A stretch of 64,000 nucleotides of DNA from Lates calcarifer (lineage: Eukaryota; Chordata; Actinopteri; Centropomidae), in the NCBI RefSeq assembly GCF_001640805.2, contig NC_066838.1:10342066-10406065 (forward strand), given 5' to 3'. Below the pieces are notes generated by a model. The model was given only the letters and a program-made list of their open reading frames with translations, was not told the origin of the DNA and searched no databases. Position numbers and translations under genes: made by a program. Shown piece by piece: positions 38,313-50,814 of the stretch; position 1 is the first letter of the stretch; each line of letters starts with the position of its first letter.

Positions 38313-39560
38313 CAGAGCACAGTGGCTGCTACTCAACACAATAAAAGCAGGAGGAAGAGGCGATTGTATAATTGTTTTTTCTTTTTTGTTCCTTGATATT
38401 CACTTTTTCCTCATGGCATGTCCAGGATTGCTTTTGCAAAGCCAAGCTCCAAGGTAATAAAAAAGACGACTGCTTAGATAAATCAGTCAGCAGTGAGACA
38501 AACTGAAACCTTGGAATAGAAAGAATTGAGGTAATGCAATATTATATTGTGTGGTCAGGATCTGTGTCGACTTTTATTTCACACTATTGGCACATTTCTT
38601 GCTTCTGATTTAATAGATACACAAGAATTTAAAAAAGAAAAAAAGATTTGCATGATTTCTTATTCCTCTGTGCTAGTTTATTTCAATCAAAACTGCTTCT
38701 TAGAGTAGATATAATGTCAACAGTGCCACAAAAATAGAATCACATGAATAACAACTGATCTGTCCATCCATCACTATCCATCACTCATTCTTCAGTACAG
38801 ACAAAAACAGAAATACTGGCAGGGTTAACCTGCATTTTCCCTTGTTCTCTCTGTGGTATTGTGCTTTGTTGTCTTCTTCAAAGCTTTGCTACCAAGTATC
38901 TGTTTGTTGAAGGGTTAGACAGCCCTTAGATAGAACAAAGTCTATGAATCATTATGGTCCGCATCTAAACTTTTATGATCTGTGTGTCACTTTTGCACTT
39001 TAGAAAAATATGAAACATGGACCTTATTGTGAAGAACGGACATTTGTTGTAGATTGTATATTGAAAATGTAGAACTGACTGCTGTTTTAACAAGCCAAGA
39101 GCTGCACTGAAGTGTAGTAAAACATTAGCGGATGATAACAATTAACCAAAAAATTGTGCAGTTAGCCTCTACTGTTACTTTACAAATAAAACTCAAAAGC
39201 CATTATTTTACATTTTCAGTGTGTAATCAGAGGAGTTTAATGGTACAGTACACACAAATAGAAGTTTATATTTTGAGTACAGAAATTAAGCAGAAAATGT
39301 TGTGTGTAATAAGGTAGAAGTCGGTTATGGTTGTGTACAGTAGTTAATGAAAGCTCTAAGATGTAAGTAATTGTTGTAGAACACTGGTAAATGTACAGCT
39401 GGATAGTATATTGAGCTTCGGTTGCTCTGATAAAACGAGGAATGAATGTGTTCGCTCTTTCTTTGAGGTGTTTATCATTTCTTTTATGAAGAATATACAG
39501 TTGTTATGTGGATGTTATGATTGTTTTCTGGCATGAAATAAAGTTCATGACATGTTGATG
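38313..39560 (+). other. 3' UTR of the necab gene
   Basis: The sequence is AT-rich without coding potential, running from the TGA at 38310-38312 to a clean AATAAA at 39537-39542, which is the best candidate polyadenylation signal. This gives a 3' UTR of about 1.25 kb. Confidence 0.6.
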
Positions 39561-42500
39561 ACATGAAAAGATGATTTACTTGTTTCTTTTCTTAGAGTAC
39601 ATTTTTTATGAACTGTGATATTTAAAAAAAAGATTATAGATGTTTATTATTAGAGTAAATTACAGTTAATGGCAAGATTTAAGTGGCCCATATATTTAGC
39701 AGTCACCATAGTGTGTTCATGTTTATGAAACTATGCAAGCTACATTGCGTTTATCAGCAGGACTAAATAATGGGTTTTTATTTGACCTGATGCTTTTTAA
39801 AACTGCTAAAAAATAGACGCTTTAAATTGTATAAGAGTCCAAGTGAGACAGCCATCAAAGAAACTGGAAAAAGAGAAAATTATTTTCTTTCTCCTTTACT
39901 GAATAAGACTGACAGACTGAAAATACCTTGTAAATTTAAGCTCATGATATCAGCTGCCGGAACCTTTGAGAAATGGAACAATTTCAAGCCCACCTTGTGT
40001 TGAATCTGGGGCAATTAGTTGCTTTTCACTCTTCAAAGCCAGTTGGTTCTTACACAGCATGAAATGGCTCTTACCTAGAAACTTTACTGTCAAAGTTTCT
40101 ACTGAAGAAGCTGGCAGGTCACATTCACAGTCTATATTTTCAGTTTTAATATCATATACACAAGTTGAAAGTATTGACTTCACAGAGTGCTTTAACTACC
40201 AAAAATAAGCAGATCAGAGTTGAGGATTTTTTTCACTTTGTGCTTTAAGAAAATCTTCCTGATACATAATCCATGTATAGAACTCACATATTAGGATTTT
40301 GTTCAAGTACTAATACTGTATTATTGTGTATATTCAGGCTTCAGAAATAGGCCAATGCAATGTGTTACCTCACATCATAGTCGATGAAAGATCAGTGTTA
40401 ATTAGTATACGCTCTTATGCATTTCATTTACATATCTCATATGATTCCAATAATACCCAACTTGCTTGAAAACAAAATGTGTTGCCATTCCAGCAGGCAG
40501 ACAAGTCCGACCTTACAGGTCTCTTCAAAGGTAATGTTAAATGGAGAGGGTTCTCTATGATAGAAACTGTAGGACATGAAGATGGTGAAAGGCAGGAGGC
40601 CTTTTAGAGCTGCAGCCTCTCATGGAGAAAGATTTTCCTGCCTCTACAGATCTCACACCCTAATCCTTACCTGCTGCTATTTTCTCCTCTATGTGAGTGG
40701 GACTTCTGCAGGGATGTCAAAGGCCAAAACAACTGCTAGCTATATGTGCTAAAAACATATCTTGTTCCAGTGTGAATGTTTAAATTTCAAGCATCAAGTC
40801 AGGTCTTCCACAATCAAAAATATATTTTCAGTCTCTCAGTGAGTAGCTACAATATGTTGATGCCATTATGTCATTTTGAACAGTTTCTTAGTGGAAATTG
40901 TGCAGAGAAAAGTGTATTTTCACAACAGACTGAGCAGACACTAATGAATGTAAGATGGACTCAGGAGAAGACAGTCAATATGGTGTGGATTAATTGCCTG
41001 TAAATGGATGCCATTTGTGATGTTTGGCACCCATTAGCAGACGCATTTCCGTCTCTGATGTTAATGCACCTGAGTGTCACCGTGCTGCTATTTAATCAAT
41101 TAGAAACTCGTGTATGTGTTTGTATCTTGTGTGTAATTAAGAATAAGCTGTTAGAATAGTTGGAGGATAAGGTGAGGGGACGTACAGGCTAGAGAGAGAA
41201 AAATTAGAAAAGGAAGAGGGAGAAGAAGAGATGGGGACACGCTGGCAGAGGAAAATCAGGGTCAACTGTCAGAGCGCATTGACACTGAAGGGAAGCAAAC
41301 CCAAGCAGAAAGCCTTGAGCTCTGATTTCCTCAAGTGTAACTCACATACACACTCACACACACACTCACACACACAGTGGAAAGATTTGTGATAAGCTAT
41401 AGGGCAACAGAAGGACGGATGGAGGAAGGAGGAAGAGGAGGCAGGAGTTTGGAGTTGAGGATTCAGAGAATGCAGTGAACGGTACAGTTACATGTCTTCT
41501 AGCATTTTCCGGGCCAGCTTAGTGACAGTTGATCAAGGAAGGATTACTGACGGCCCAAGGCACAAAATATATTTCTGGAATTAGAAGGCGTTTCATCTGT
41601 CTTATCAGATGGGCTCCGCTGCCTGCTTTCATTGGCCACACGTTCGTATCAGCAGCAGATGACACACATGCAAGCGGAGGAGTGCATCGGCTCACAAACA
41701 ATTAACTGTTTTTTTTTTATAGATGGCTTCAGTTTAGCGAGTCTAGATCTGAGTAAAACAGAGGTGATGATATTTCGCCTTATGTAAACTGGAACTTCCT
41801 GCTAATAAAGGGAGGGAGGGATTCTGGGGTTTCAGTGCAGATAAGAAAATTTGTCTTTAAATACATGGTGCATCTGTGCAGCACTGAGTAAGTGTGAAGA
41901 CACAGCAGTATGCACATCTTCTCCTTCTACTAGCTGTTTCAAGTCTTTTTATTAGGGCACTTAATGGCTTTGTAACCATAGAGATTTCAAAAATGATGAA
42001 GACTAAAACAGAAGTACAAAATTGCGTCCCTGCTTAGCAAGCTTCAGATCATTTAAAAACAACCTTTGGATATTTGCACTCATTTACTGAAAAGTAGAAC
42101 AGATCACAGTTAACTAATTAAATATACTGAGTCACCATTTGGATAGTGTCTGGCCAGACAAAAAAAAAAAACACTTGACCAACCACAGAGTAATAGAGAG
42201 GTCCAAGAGGATGTGGAGATGATAAAAAACGGAGATATACTGTTCAGAGAGGTACAGAAGCAATGGAGAAAAAGAGTAGGGAGAGGAGGGGGAAATAACC
42301 CCAATTTGCAGCATCATCATCTTGCCGAGTGGCATTATCAGACGGATATGCATGATGGTTTTTGTGGAGGAGGCCAGATGAAAAGACTGATGAAAAGAAA
42401 TATGAAACAGAGCGGAATGTCGGTGGGTGATGGAAACAGGAGGTGGATGTTCTTTGAAGAGTGGAGAGACGGTAAATTGGCACGATGAAATACAGGACAA

Positions 42501-42745
42501 AAAAAATGTGGGGGAGAGGAAAGAAAAATGAGGGAATAAAAAATGAGTAGATGCAAACCTGTAGGGTGCCAGCATGTGCTGTAGGAGAGCGTGGGTGAGG
42601 TTGTAGTACATGTACATGTGATGTGAACAATGAACGAAAAATATGTGAACAATCCTACTGCTCTAGGTAGAGGCAATGAGAAAAACAAGACGAATATAGT
42701 TAAGAGTTAAGGGTTAAGAGACACTGCAGGAAAAAACTGCATCTA
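39561..42745. other. Intergenic region, left part (necab to slc7a5)
   Basis: I find no gene here. There is a short CA-rich tract (41340-41375) and a purine-rich stretch (41150-41460, 42180-42560). The purine-rich stretch produces long Ser/Pro/Phe-rich frames on the opposite strand, which are composition artefacts. Confidence 0.5.
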
Positions 42746-43330
42746 CACCATATGGCCAAAAGTATTTGGACACCCATTATCATTTATTTGCATTCAATTC
42801 TGGGTCTTTTTTTCCTGTTTCAACATGACAATGCCCCTCTGCAAATTCTGCTCATATACTGCACACATACAAGGAGCACACCATCACATACACACCCATT
42901 CATTCCAAATGACACAAATATTACTCCTATCAACATACATAACTGTACATCTGCACTGATTTAACTCTCGGTCTGCTTTGTCTTGTTCCTTGTATATGTC
43001 TTTGTATCTATGTTCCTTCAGTTCGTGCCAGTGTGTGCTTCCTTTTTTATGTCTCAAAGGGAAAAAAGAGAAATATTATAAGAGAGAGAGAACTTGACTG
43101 GCCTGCACAGAGCCCTGACATCAGCCTCATCCAACACATTTGGGATGAAGTGGAACACTTACTGCGAGCCAACGTCAGTGTCTGACTTCTGTAATGCTAT
43201 CGAGGCTGAGCAGGAGCAAGTCCCTGCAGTCAGCTTCCACAATATTGTGGAAGGTCTTAAAAGAGGAGGCTGTCATAGCAGTATGTTAAACTCCATGGTT
43301 TTGAATTGAGAATTTCAACAACCACTGTAG
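42746..43330 (+). mobile_element. Decayed Tc1/mariner-superfamily transposon with transposase C-terminal remnant
   Basis: The left end CACCATATGGCCAAAAGTAT, preceded by TA, is the terminal repeat of a widespread Tc1-type element. From about 43094 the translation reads DWPAQSPDISLIQHIWDEVEHL, which is the third catalytic block of Tc1 transposases (usual form NPIE...W.EL). The catalytic glutamate is Gln here. A C-terminal tail follows to 43309. The N-terminal DNA-binding part and first catalytic blocks are missing, and no right terminal repeat is visible, so this is a dead internally deleted copy. Confidence 0.75.
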
Positions 43331-44004
43331 TGTTTATGTGTAAAACATTATTTAGGCCATGTAGAATATGTGTAATATCTCAATTACAACCTGTCCTGAA
43401 GGAAATGTAAACTTGAGGATTTATTATAATTAGAGCAAATTACTTCAAGACCCAGACTCTGGTGTTGTGCTTCTCATTCAGGTCTTCAAAAGTAACAGCA
43501 AAAAAAAAGGAAAAATATTTATGGTGAAAAAATGAAGGATAGAAGAGTAAAAGAATGGAAAGAAAAGCGACATTGCCAGGAAAAAAGATTAGGAACATGA
43601 TAGGGTTAAAAGGTGAAAACCAAGAAGACTGAAGCAGCCTGTGAAATACGATTACAGATACGAGAAGACTGTAAGTGTGAAGAGAGCCGGAAGGGAAAAG
43701 CAACAAGAGAACAATGAAGAGCAGTAAAAATAGTCATGCCAAAAATAAATAAAGGCAATTCAAGAAAAAATGGAAAAGGACATAAAATCGGAATAGGAAA
43801 TCAGCATGCATGCAGACACAGGTCAAGAGATCGTATATTAGAAAAAGGAATATATGGTTATTTGGACTAATGAAAATGATTGACAGAGAGAGAGGAGAGT
43901 CACTCAAAGATCTCTGATATATTTTAACACATGGTAAAAATGGTCTCAGTCAGGACCAGGGCGGATATTTTTGTTTCACAGTGATGTCGCCATGTGCTCA
44001 GTAC

Positions 44005-44575
44005 TCTACTCACTGTAACTTTTGAGGCACTGCTGTTTACTCCACAGCATCTCAGAAATATTTTACTTTTCTCTTCCACTACATTCATTTGACTCCTGCA
44101 GTTAGTGGCGATATTACAGGCTAAGATGCTATGTTCAACATGAGTAATGACATAAGCTCTTAAAATGTCACTAATGTGGAGGGAAAAAACTCAAAATATC
44201 AACTTTTCTGCACCTACAATGTTAAAAACTGTCACAGCACTGTTTTAATGCTGTGACATTTCTACTTCTTGTAAAGGCCAAACTCTCTAAAAATAGAGAT
44301 ACAAGGAGGCAATGTTGGAATATAGTATGATAATTATGACACACTGCTGTAATTTAGAGTGAAATCACCTACAGTATAATGTCAGCTCCACCGGGACTAG
44401 CTATAACATTAAAATACTGTTTACTCACTAATAATGTCACACTCCTACATTTGATTACTTACAATACTAATGCGTTTTAATTTGAATAATTGGCTTTTAC
44501 TTATAATGAAGTGTTTTCCATCGTGGAATTGTTACTTTTACCTAGGTCAGGATCTCAATTTCTTCCTCCACACCT
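44005..44575 (-). mobile_element. Old hAT-like MITE copy, reverse orientation
   Basis: Words at both ends (TTCCACTACATTCATTTGACT at 44077 onward; ACTTTTACCTAGGTCAGGATCT at 44533 onward) match the reverse complement of the high-copy element at 54179-54556. The match is diverged and interrupted. It includes a 9-bp hairpin at 44231-44257. Confidence 0.45.
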
Positions 44576-45827
44576 ATTTTTAAACTCTGTCTAAAAAATA
44601 CCTGTCCACATTTCACATATTGTTACCTTCAAGCAGATACTGAGGAAGCTGAATACAGGCTTCAACTTAAATGTAGAAGACATGTAAACTCATGGATTTT
44701 TCTCACAGCAGATTCATCCAATAAGCCTCACTGTAAAAAGCTGACTGCCACAGTGCTGCCTGAAAAGAATTCCACACTGCTGACAGTCCTGTGTGGGCTG
44801 CAGCACGACCTGTCTTTCCATCATCATCTGTCATCCCTGTTGGTGCAGGCAGTAATTAATGTGCCATCATATTGGTGCAACATTTTGGGTGTAATTTTCA
44901 TATCAGTGCAATCATGCAAGCAATCTATTTTTGAGCAGTAATTGCTGAATAGCCTCAACAATACAGTCTATCATGGGAATATTCGTACAGGTACCTCAAA
45001 ACTTACTTAAGAGCAATGCTTTAGTAAATGTTTTTTGTTGTGGTTCTCCGTAAACACTGACATTGTGTTGTCTCTAACCATTTGTTGTGTGAATGCCATT
45101 TATTGTGCAAGAAAGTACATTTGAAATGAATGATAGAGATAGAGGTGGGTGGAGAGTGGTCTGGGTTGGGTTTTGGTGTTGTGCTCCACCTCATATTTTG
45201 CAGGTGATTTCAGGCCATGGAGCATCACATCCACCAGTGGCGCCCTCTGGCTTCTCCAGTGGGGCAGCTCATGTCACCCTCATGGGGTGCTGCCCTGCTG
45301 GGGTGGTTTTTGGCTCGTGTTGCTCAGGTTTTTCCTGAAGTGGTTGGCACATGTGCCCTCTGCAATCAGCCTCCAACCACAATAGGCCTGGCATGTGATA
45401 AAGCACATATAGAAATAGGCTGTCGTATAAGACAACCTCGTAATGAAGGAGGTGTCACAAACATTGTATAAAGAGTGTTACTTTATTGTGACAACTTCTG
45501 ATATAATTTTCTCTCTAATCAAATTTCTATTTGAATCATATTTATAAAACAATGCAATAGGAGCTGTGATGGCATGCTGGGATAGAGAGAAGTAGAGATA
45601 AGATTAAATACATTTTTTGAAAACATCAATTTTAAATCAAGAATTTAAAAATAACAAGTTAAAATAAAACAGACAATGCCATATCCTGGTTATTTCCTCC
45701 TGGTAAAAACACACGATAAAATATATTACTTCTAGCATTGAGAACCAAGACAGATCGTGAGCAGTTAGAATAATTTGCTAAAATTTTCAAGAAATACCAT
45801 CAGACTAATCAATTTGAAGCATTGGTG

Positions 45828-45960
45828 AAAAGTCCTGTACTTAAGCACAGTTTCCATTATTTGTACTTAAGATTTATATTTTCTGCTGCGCTATACTTTT
45901 TTTTTTTTTTTTACTCGTTTTGGTAAGTTACGTATGCCGAATGAACTATTATCGGTTACA
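45828..45960 (-). mobile_element. Fragment of the same hAT-like MITE family
   Basis: GTCCTGTACTTAAGCACAG, TTTGTACTTAAG and TTTTCTGCTGCGCTATACTT resemble one end of the element at 54179-54556 in reverse orientation. A run of T follows. Confidence 0.4.
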
Positions 45961-46039
45961 TTTTGCTGTGTATCATTGGATATACTGACAACTGCCAAAG
46001 AATTTCTTTGATACTGAATAAATCTTAAAATTGGATGAT

Positions 46040-46900
46040 TCTCAGGCAAGTTCTGAAGCGTTCCCATTACTCTACATTATGTTGTGAGATCTCGTTAATG
46101 GGAGACAGTCAGTCATACTTAACGGGGTATGATCTCCATTTTTTTCTATGGTGGTTGCAAAGCACCGTATAGACAAACAAGGTCTGTAACGGGTATCAGT
46201 TATGGTAGCGATTTATTTGGCTGCTATGCCTTTAAAGTTTCCCATGATCCTCCGCTGTTTTGAACTGTTTAATTCAAGAACCAGCTTCTTACAAACCACA
46301 CAGATGAGCTTTGTAAGACGAGGCTGAGCTTTCCACACTACGATTAACATTTTATAAGATTAACATTATACCGCGAAACTTCTCTGACACCATGATAGTG
46401 ATTGACTACAACCAGGACCCTATATATACTTCGTGTCTGCCATGTCACATCCGGGCATTCAGAAGGCTTGCTCTCTGGGCTACAAGCAGAGAACCTAGTT
46501 TCTCCCTCTATCCGCCCAGGGGAAAGTCCCCGGACTCGTGGCAGAAAGTGCCCTGGGTAATTCCAGCGTCGATCAGCGCCTCACCGTTGTAGCTGAGACG
46601 TTCATGAGAACTGAGCTTGGTAGTCGCTGGTCGACATTGTCAGCGTTAATAGTAATGCAAGCAGTTACTGACGCGTGAACAGAACGGGGCTCATTCTCGG
46701 AATGCACTTTTACCCATGTAGTTATAAGACCTAAAAAACAAAACTCTTGAAACATGTTAAGGTCGCCATCTAGTGGTTAAAAATGTGACGTGCATTAAGG
46801 CAATAAATTCACGCAAGTCAACCTGACATTAGAGGCTAAAATTTGGATGTAAAAACAATCGACGAATAATGACACAACCTCATTCACTTTTTTCTTTGTG
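46040..46900. other. CpG-rich patch of unknown role before slc7a5
   Basis: About two dozen CpGs fall in roughly 800 bp, far above the flanking DNA, which has almost none. No splice-supported coding exon is evident; a 66-codon frame at 46392-46592 has no recognisable domain. It may be a distal promoter or alternative first exon of slc7a5, an unmethylated regulatory island, or a young CpG-rich repeat. Confidence 0.4.
46761..46776 (-). promoter_or_regulatory. CTCF-like site
   Basis: On the - strand the sequence CCACTAGATGGCGACC closely matches the CTCF core consensus (CCASYAGRKGGCRS). It sits inside the CpG-rich patch. Confidence 0.45.
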
Positions 46901-47293
46901 AACTGCTTCGCACATTTACACATCAATTTCGAGAAAGCCATTGGAAATAATTCAAACATTTGAGATGCTTATATGCTGATTATGACTGTGGAATTATTTC
47001 TTCAACCAGTATAAATCTGTACTTACAATACAACGTCCTCATTATGGAGCAGCCTGAGACATTTGTATTGTCGTGCTGGGCAGGTCAGGACCTGTCTGAA
47101 CACCTAACTAACCTTGTCACCATGAAGTTCACTGATCAGGTGGAGGCTGAATGTAAGGTGATACGGAAATATCTCAAGCCTCATCATTATTATTCTGTAT
47201 TGAATAGGGCCCACGGGACTGCACTTTCCTCTGTGGTGTCACCTTCCTGCATGACGGGGTAAGAACAAAGACTCTTGATTTTGCATGTTGACA

Positions 47294-47308
47294 CCACTAG
47301 AGGGAGCA
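47294..47308 (+). promoter_or_regulatory. CTCF-like site
   Basis: CCACTAGAGGGAGCA on the + strand is a close match to the CTCF core. It is about 600 bp upstream of the slc7a5 start codon and points the opposite way to the site at 46761-46776. Confidence 0.5.
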
Positions 47309-47499
47309 CCTGCCCTGCAGCATCCTTCCTAATACACTCTGACATAAGAGCACACAAAGGCACACATCCACATACTGTATACCACTGGATTAGGCAGCAC
47401 ACAGGATTATAGTGTCACATGGTGGCCTCTCTCCAAATGGCGCCTGCCGGTAACCTACTTCCCCCTCTGAGCTATCCTATCATTCATTTGGAGTGGGCG

Positions 47500-47902
47500 T
47501 AGGCTCACGCTGCAGCAGCATCACAAAGGTTCAGCTCCTCCCTGCTGTATCCTGGAGAAACTGACGGGTGGAGGGAGGGAGGGAGGGAGAGACAGAAAGA
47601 GGGAGATAGAGAGAGAGGATCAGGGTCAGATGAATTCCAGTCTGAGTGACGAAGACAGTGTGTGCGAGTGGAGAGGAGAGTGTGTGTCCATGTGTGTGTG
47701 TGAGTGGACGAATCAGGGAGGGTTAGAGTGAGAGAGTGAGGGGGGGCTGATTTGTGTATGTGTGTGAGAGAGACAGAGAGACAGAGAGAGAGAGAGACAG
47801 GAAATTCAGGCAGGAGAGGGTTGGGGAGATAAAGGGAGGAAGGAAAAGGGGGACAGAAGGGAAAAAAAAGACAAGACAAGGGGACCCAGACAGAGAGGGA
47901 AG
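47500..47902 (+). promoter_or_regulatory. slc7a5 proximal promoter / 5' UTR, purine-rich
   Basis: This is a strongly GA-rich strand with GGGAGGGAGGGAGGG at about 47572-47587 (a G-quadruplex-capable run), GAGAGACAGAGAG simple sequence and GTGTG tracts, running directly into the start codon. It presumably holds the transcription start and 5' UTR. The Pro/Ser-rich frame on the other strand is a by-product of this composition. Confidence 0.5.
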
Positions 47903-50769
47903 ATGGCTGAACCGGAGCTGAAATCACGGAGCAGCAGGGAGAGCGTTGCCAAGGCGGTGAGCCAGGAGAAGATGGGGGGTAGGTACAGTGCATGCTCACA
48001 CTTCTGTAGACACCACATGGTGCAGGGCTGCATTAATCCGCCATGCGCTCTGATGCAACAATGCCCCATGCAAAAGTACAGTCTGGCTGTCGTAGGTATA
48101 GAGACACATCACGCTGTTTTGGGTGTGTGTGTCATGGCGACAGGTATCTGAGGTGACAGGTAAGGAAATTTGACAAATATTGTACAAAGGCAGATCTTGT
48201 GTGCCTCACCCTGTACCCGGCCAGTAAACACAATTACCCGATGCATGTGGTGTGTGTTTACATTAACAGAGGGAGGGGTAAATTAGGGACATAAAATGTA
48301 ATTCTTGAGAAACCGGTTTTCAAAGTAGCCCTGATGAGCCAGTGTGACCTGTTCTTAAACAGCCCATACCACATACCAAAATCTCTTACCAAAATTGCTG
48401 ATTCAGAATGCTCACATTCAGGCACTGCCATTAGAAAAAAATGTCTATTTCGCTTCTGTTTTGTCATGTGTGTAGTCATATATTGTACCATTATGTCAAA
48501 ATGAACTGGTGACTATAATGTCTCAACAAAGAGAAATTCAAAGATAACTTTACCACTTTTCTAACAGTTACTGGAAATGCAAAGTAATTGTACATCAAAT
48601 GTGAGACTCTCTTGTCTGTCCTCCCTCCTCCAGCAGCTGAAGCAGACCCAGACCAAGATGGTCTTATTGTGGAGCAGCCATCATCTCCATCTACCCCCAT
48701 GGTCTCTGCCCCCACGGCCACAAGCCCCACAAACGGCCCGCCTGCCAAGGGGGAGAAAATCGAGCTCAAACGCAGCATCACCCTCTTCAACGGCGTGGGG
48801 ATGATCATAGGAACCATCATCGGCTCGGGCATCTTTGTCACTCCGACGGGTGTGATCAAAGAGACTGGCTCGGCTGGGCTCTCCCTGATCATCTGGTCCG
48901 CCTGCGGGGTCATCTCCACCATGGGTGCCCTGTGCTACGCCGAGCTGGGCACGACCATCGCTAAGTCAGGGGGGGACTACACTTACATCTTGGAGGTGTA
49001 CGGCGAACTGGCGGCCTTTCTGAAGCTGTGGGTGGAGATGCTCATCATTCGGCCATCGTCGCAGTATGTGGTGTCGCTGGTGTTTGCTACCTATCTCCTG
49101 AAACCTCTCTACCCACACTGTGCTGTGCCCGACAGTGCTGCCAAGCTCATTGCCTGCCTGTGTCTTAGTGAGTCGGGGTTGCTGGCTGGGGGTACAATAG
49201 AAAGAAATGCACATGTTTATATTTAAAACTCTTCATTCCAGGTGATTATTCCTCCAATTCCTGATTCTGTTCTGTTTGTATCTTCCACCTCCTGTAGCAT
49301 CTCTTACGTTTGTAAACTGTATCAGTGTGAGAGCGGCCACCAAGGTTCAGGACTTGTTCACAGCCTCCAAGTTGCTGGCCTTGATCATCATCATCCTCTT
49401 TGGCTTCATTCAGATTTTCACAGGTGAGTCCCACTTAACTCACAGACTGACAGACAGAGCCACAACGGCTCTGAAAACTCCAGGCATCATTTTTCTACAG
49501 CTCATACTTTATCATGCTCTGGCACTTTCAGGGATCTTTGCAAAACTGTGCTTTGCTGTATATTATTCTGTGGCCACAGGTCTACAAAACACAAAGAGGC
49601 CAAAAGCAGTGATAAACTCACATTAATTAAAGAATCTAATTGTATATCTCAGCTTCATATCACCTGCATGACTACAAGCTGGATGTTGCAGCTCAGTCTG
49701 TTTCACTAACTGGTATCATTTACCCCTAACCCTAACCCTCCTCTGTCCCTCCCAACAAACACTGCTGTTGTGTTGAGTCTAAGGGACACCCCCTTGTTTT
49801 TATTGTTGCTTATTGCAGTAATAATACTAAAAATAAAAGCATAAATTTTCAGATTGAAGTTTGTAGATTTTACAGAGTTATAGTCATCATTATTTCATCC
49901 TATTGTGTAGCAGTATGAAATAGCACTGCCTGAGACCGAGGTTTATTTCTTTCATCCCTAATGATCAGCAAATTGTTGACTAACACTAATGAGCCCAACC
50001 GAGCAGACTGCCCTCCTTTTCAGTTTGTTTGCACAGTTGCTGTGTCTGAACACAAGGCTTGTCTGTCCGCAGCTATGTAATTGAGTCCAAGCAAGTGTGC
50101 AGCCATGTGCATGTGTGTGTATGCAGGGTGCGCTTTGAAGCTGAACACTGCCAAGCATAATTGGTTTCATGCATGACTCATGTGTACAGTGTGTATCTAA
50201 CTGAACAACATAGAACATATTTAGTCATATACGGGAAATGGTGGAAAATTATGAGACACTGGAGACTATTTCTATTCCTGCAGTAATGAATTACATTATG
50301 AAGTGAATCTTCCATTCCATATCCCTTAGACATGGAGGGAGACCACCACTACTGATGTGATTCTCAAATGAAATGTCAACTCCATCATGAATAACCAGAA
50401 AAATGCATAGATTTTTCAAATCTGAAATAGCAAAGTTACTGAATCAGCTCCAGTCATTCAAAATAAACCAGCGCGGGAAGACAGGACAGAGTGGCCATCC
50501 TTCGCTCCATGCTACATCTGCCGCCCCCCACTCGCCTCTTTTGCAAAGCCATGCCCACTGCCATTGTGCTCCTCACTGTGTTACCATGGAAACTAGGCGG
50601 CGAGGCTTGCCGGCTGTTGTCACACTATGGTCTTTCAGAGGACTCAGTGAGAAAATAATGTGTGTGTAACAGGCCTCACCGAAAGGGAAGTCATTACCAT
50701 CTGAAAACGACAGGTAGAGGAGAGAGTCACGCAGGGGCAAGACTTCAAGCACTTTTGAACACACACAAA

Positions 50770-50814
<45 letters not shown>

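Noticed and set aside
42132..42688. Overlapping long minus-strand frames rich in Ser, Phe and Pro
   Set aside because: They are the complement of a purine-rich tract; several frames are open at once and none shows a domain.
46392..46592. 66-codon frame inside the CpG-rich patch, considered as an alternative slc7a5 first exon
   Set aside because: It has no good donor in phase with slc7a5 exon 2 and no recognisable residues; the patch is reported as unexplained DNA instead.
47505..47999. 164-codon minus-strand frame rich in Pro and Ser
   Set aside because: It is antisense to the GA-rich slc7a5 leader and first exon, so composition explains it.
49723..49739. Telomere-like CCCTAA repeats
   Set aside because: There are only about two to three units, too few to count as an interstitial telomere.
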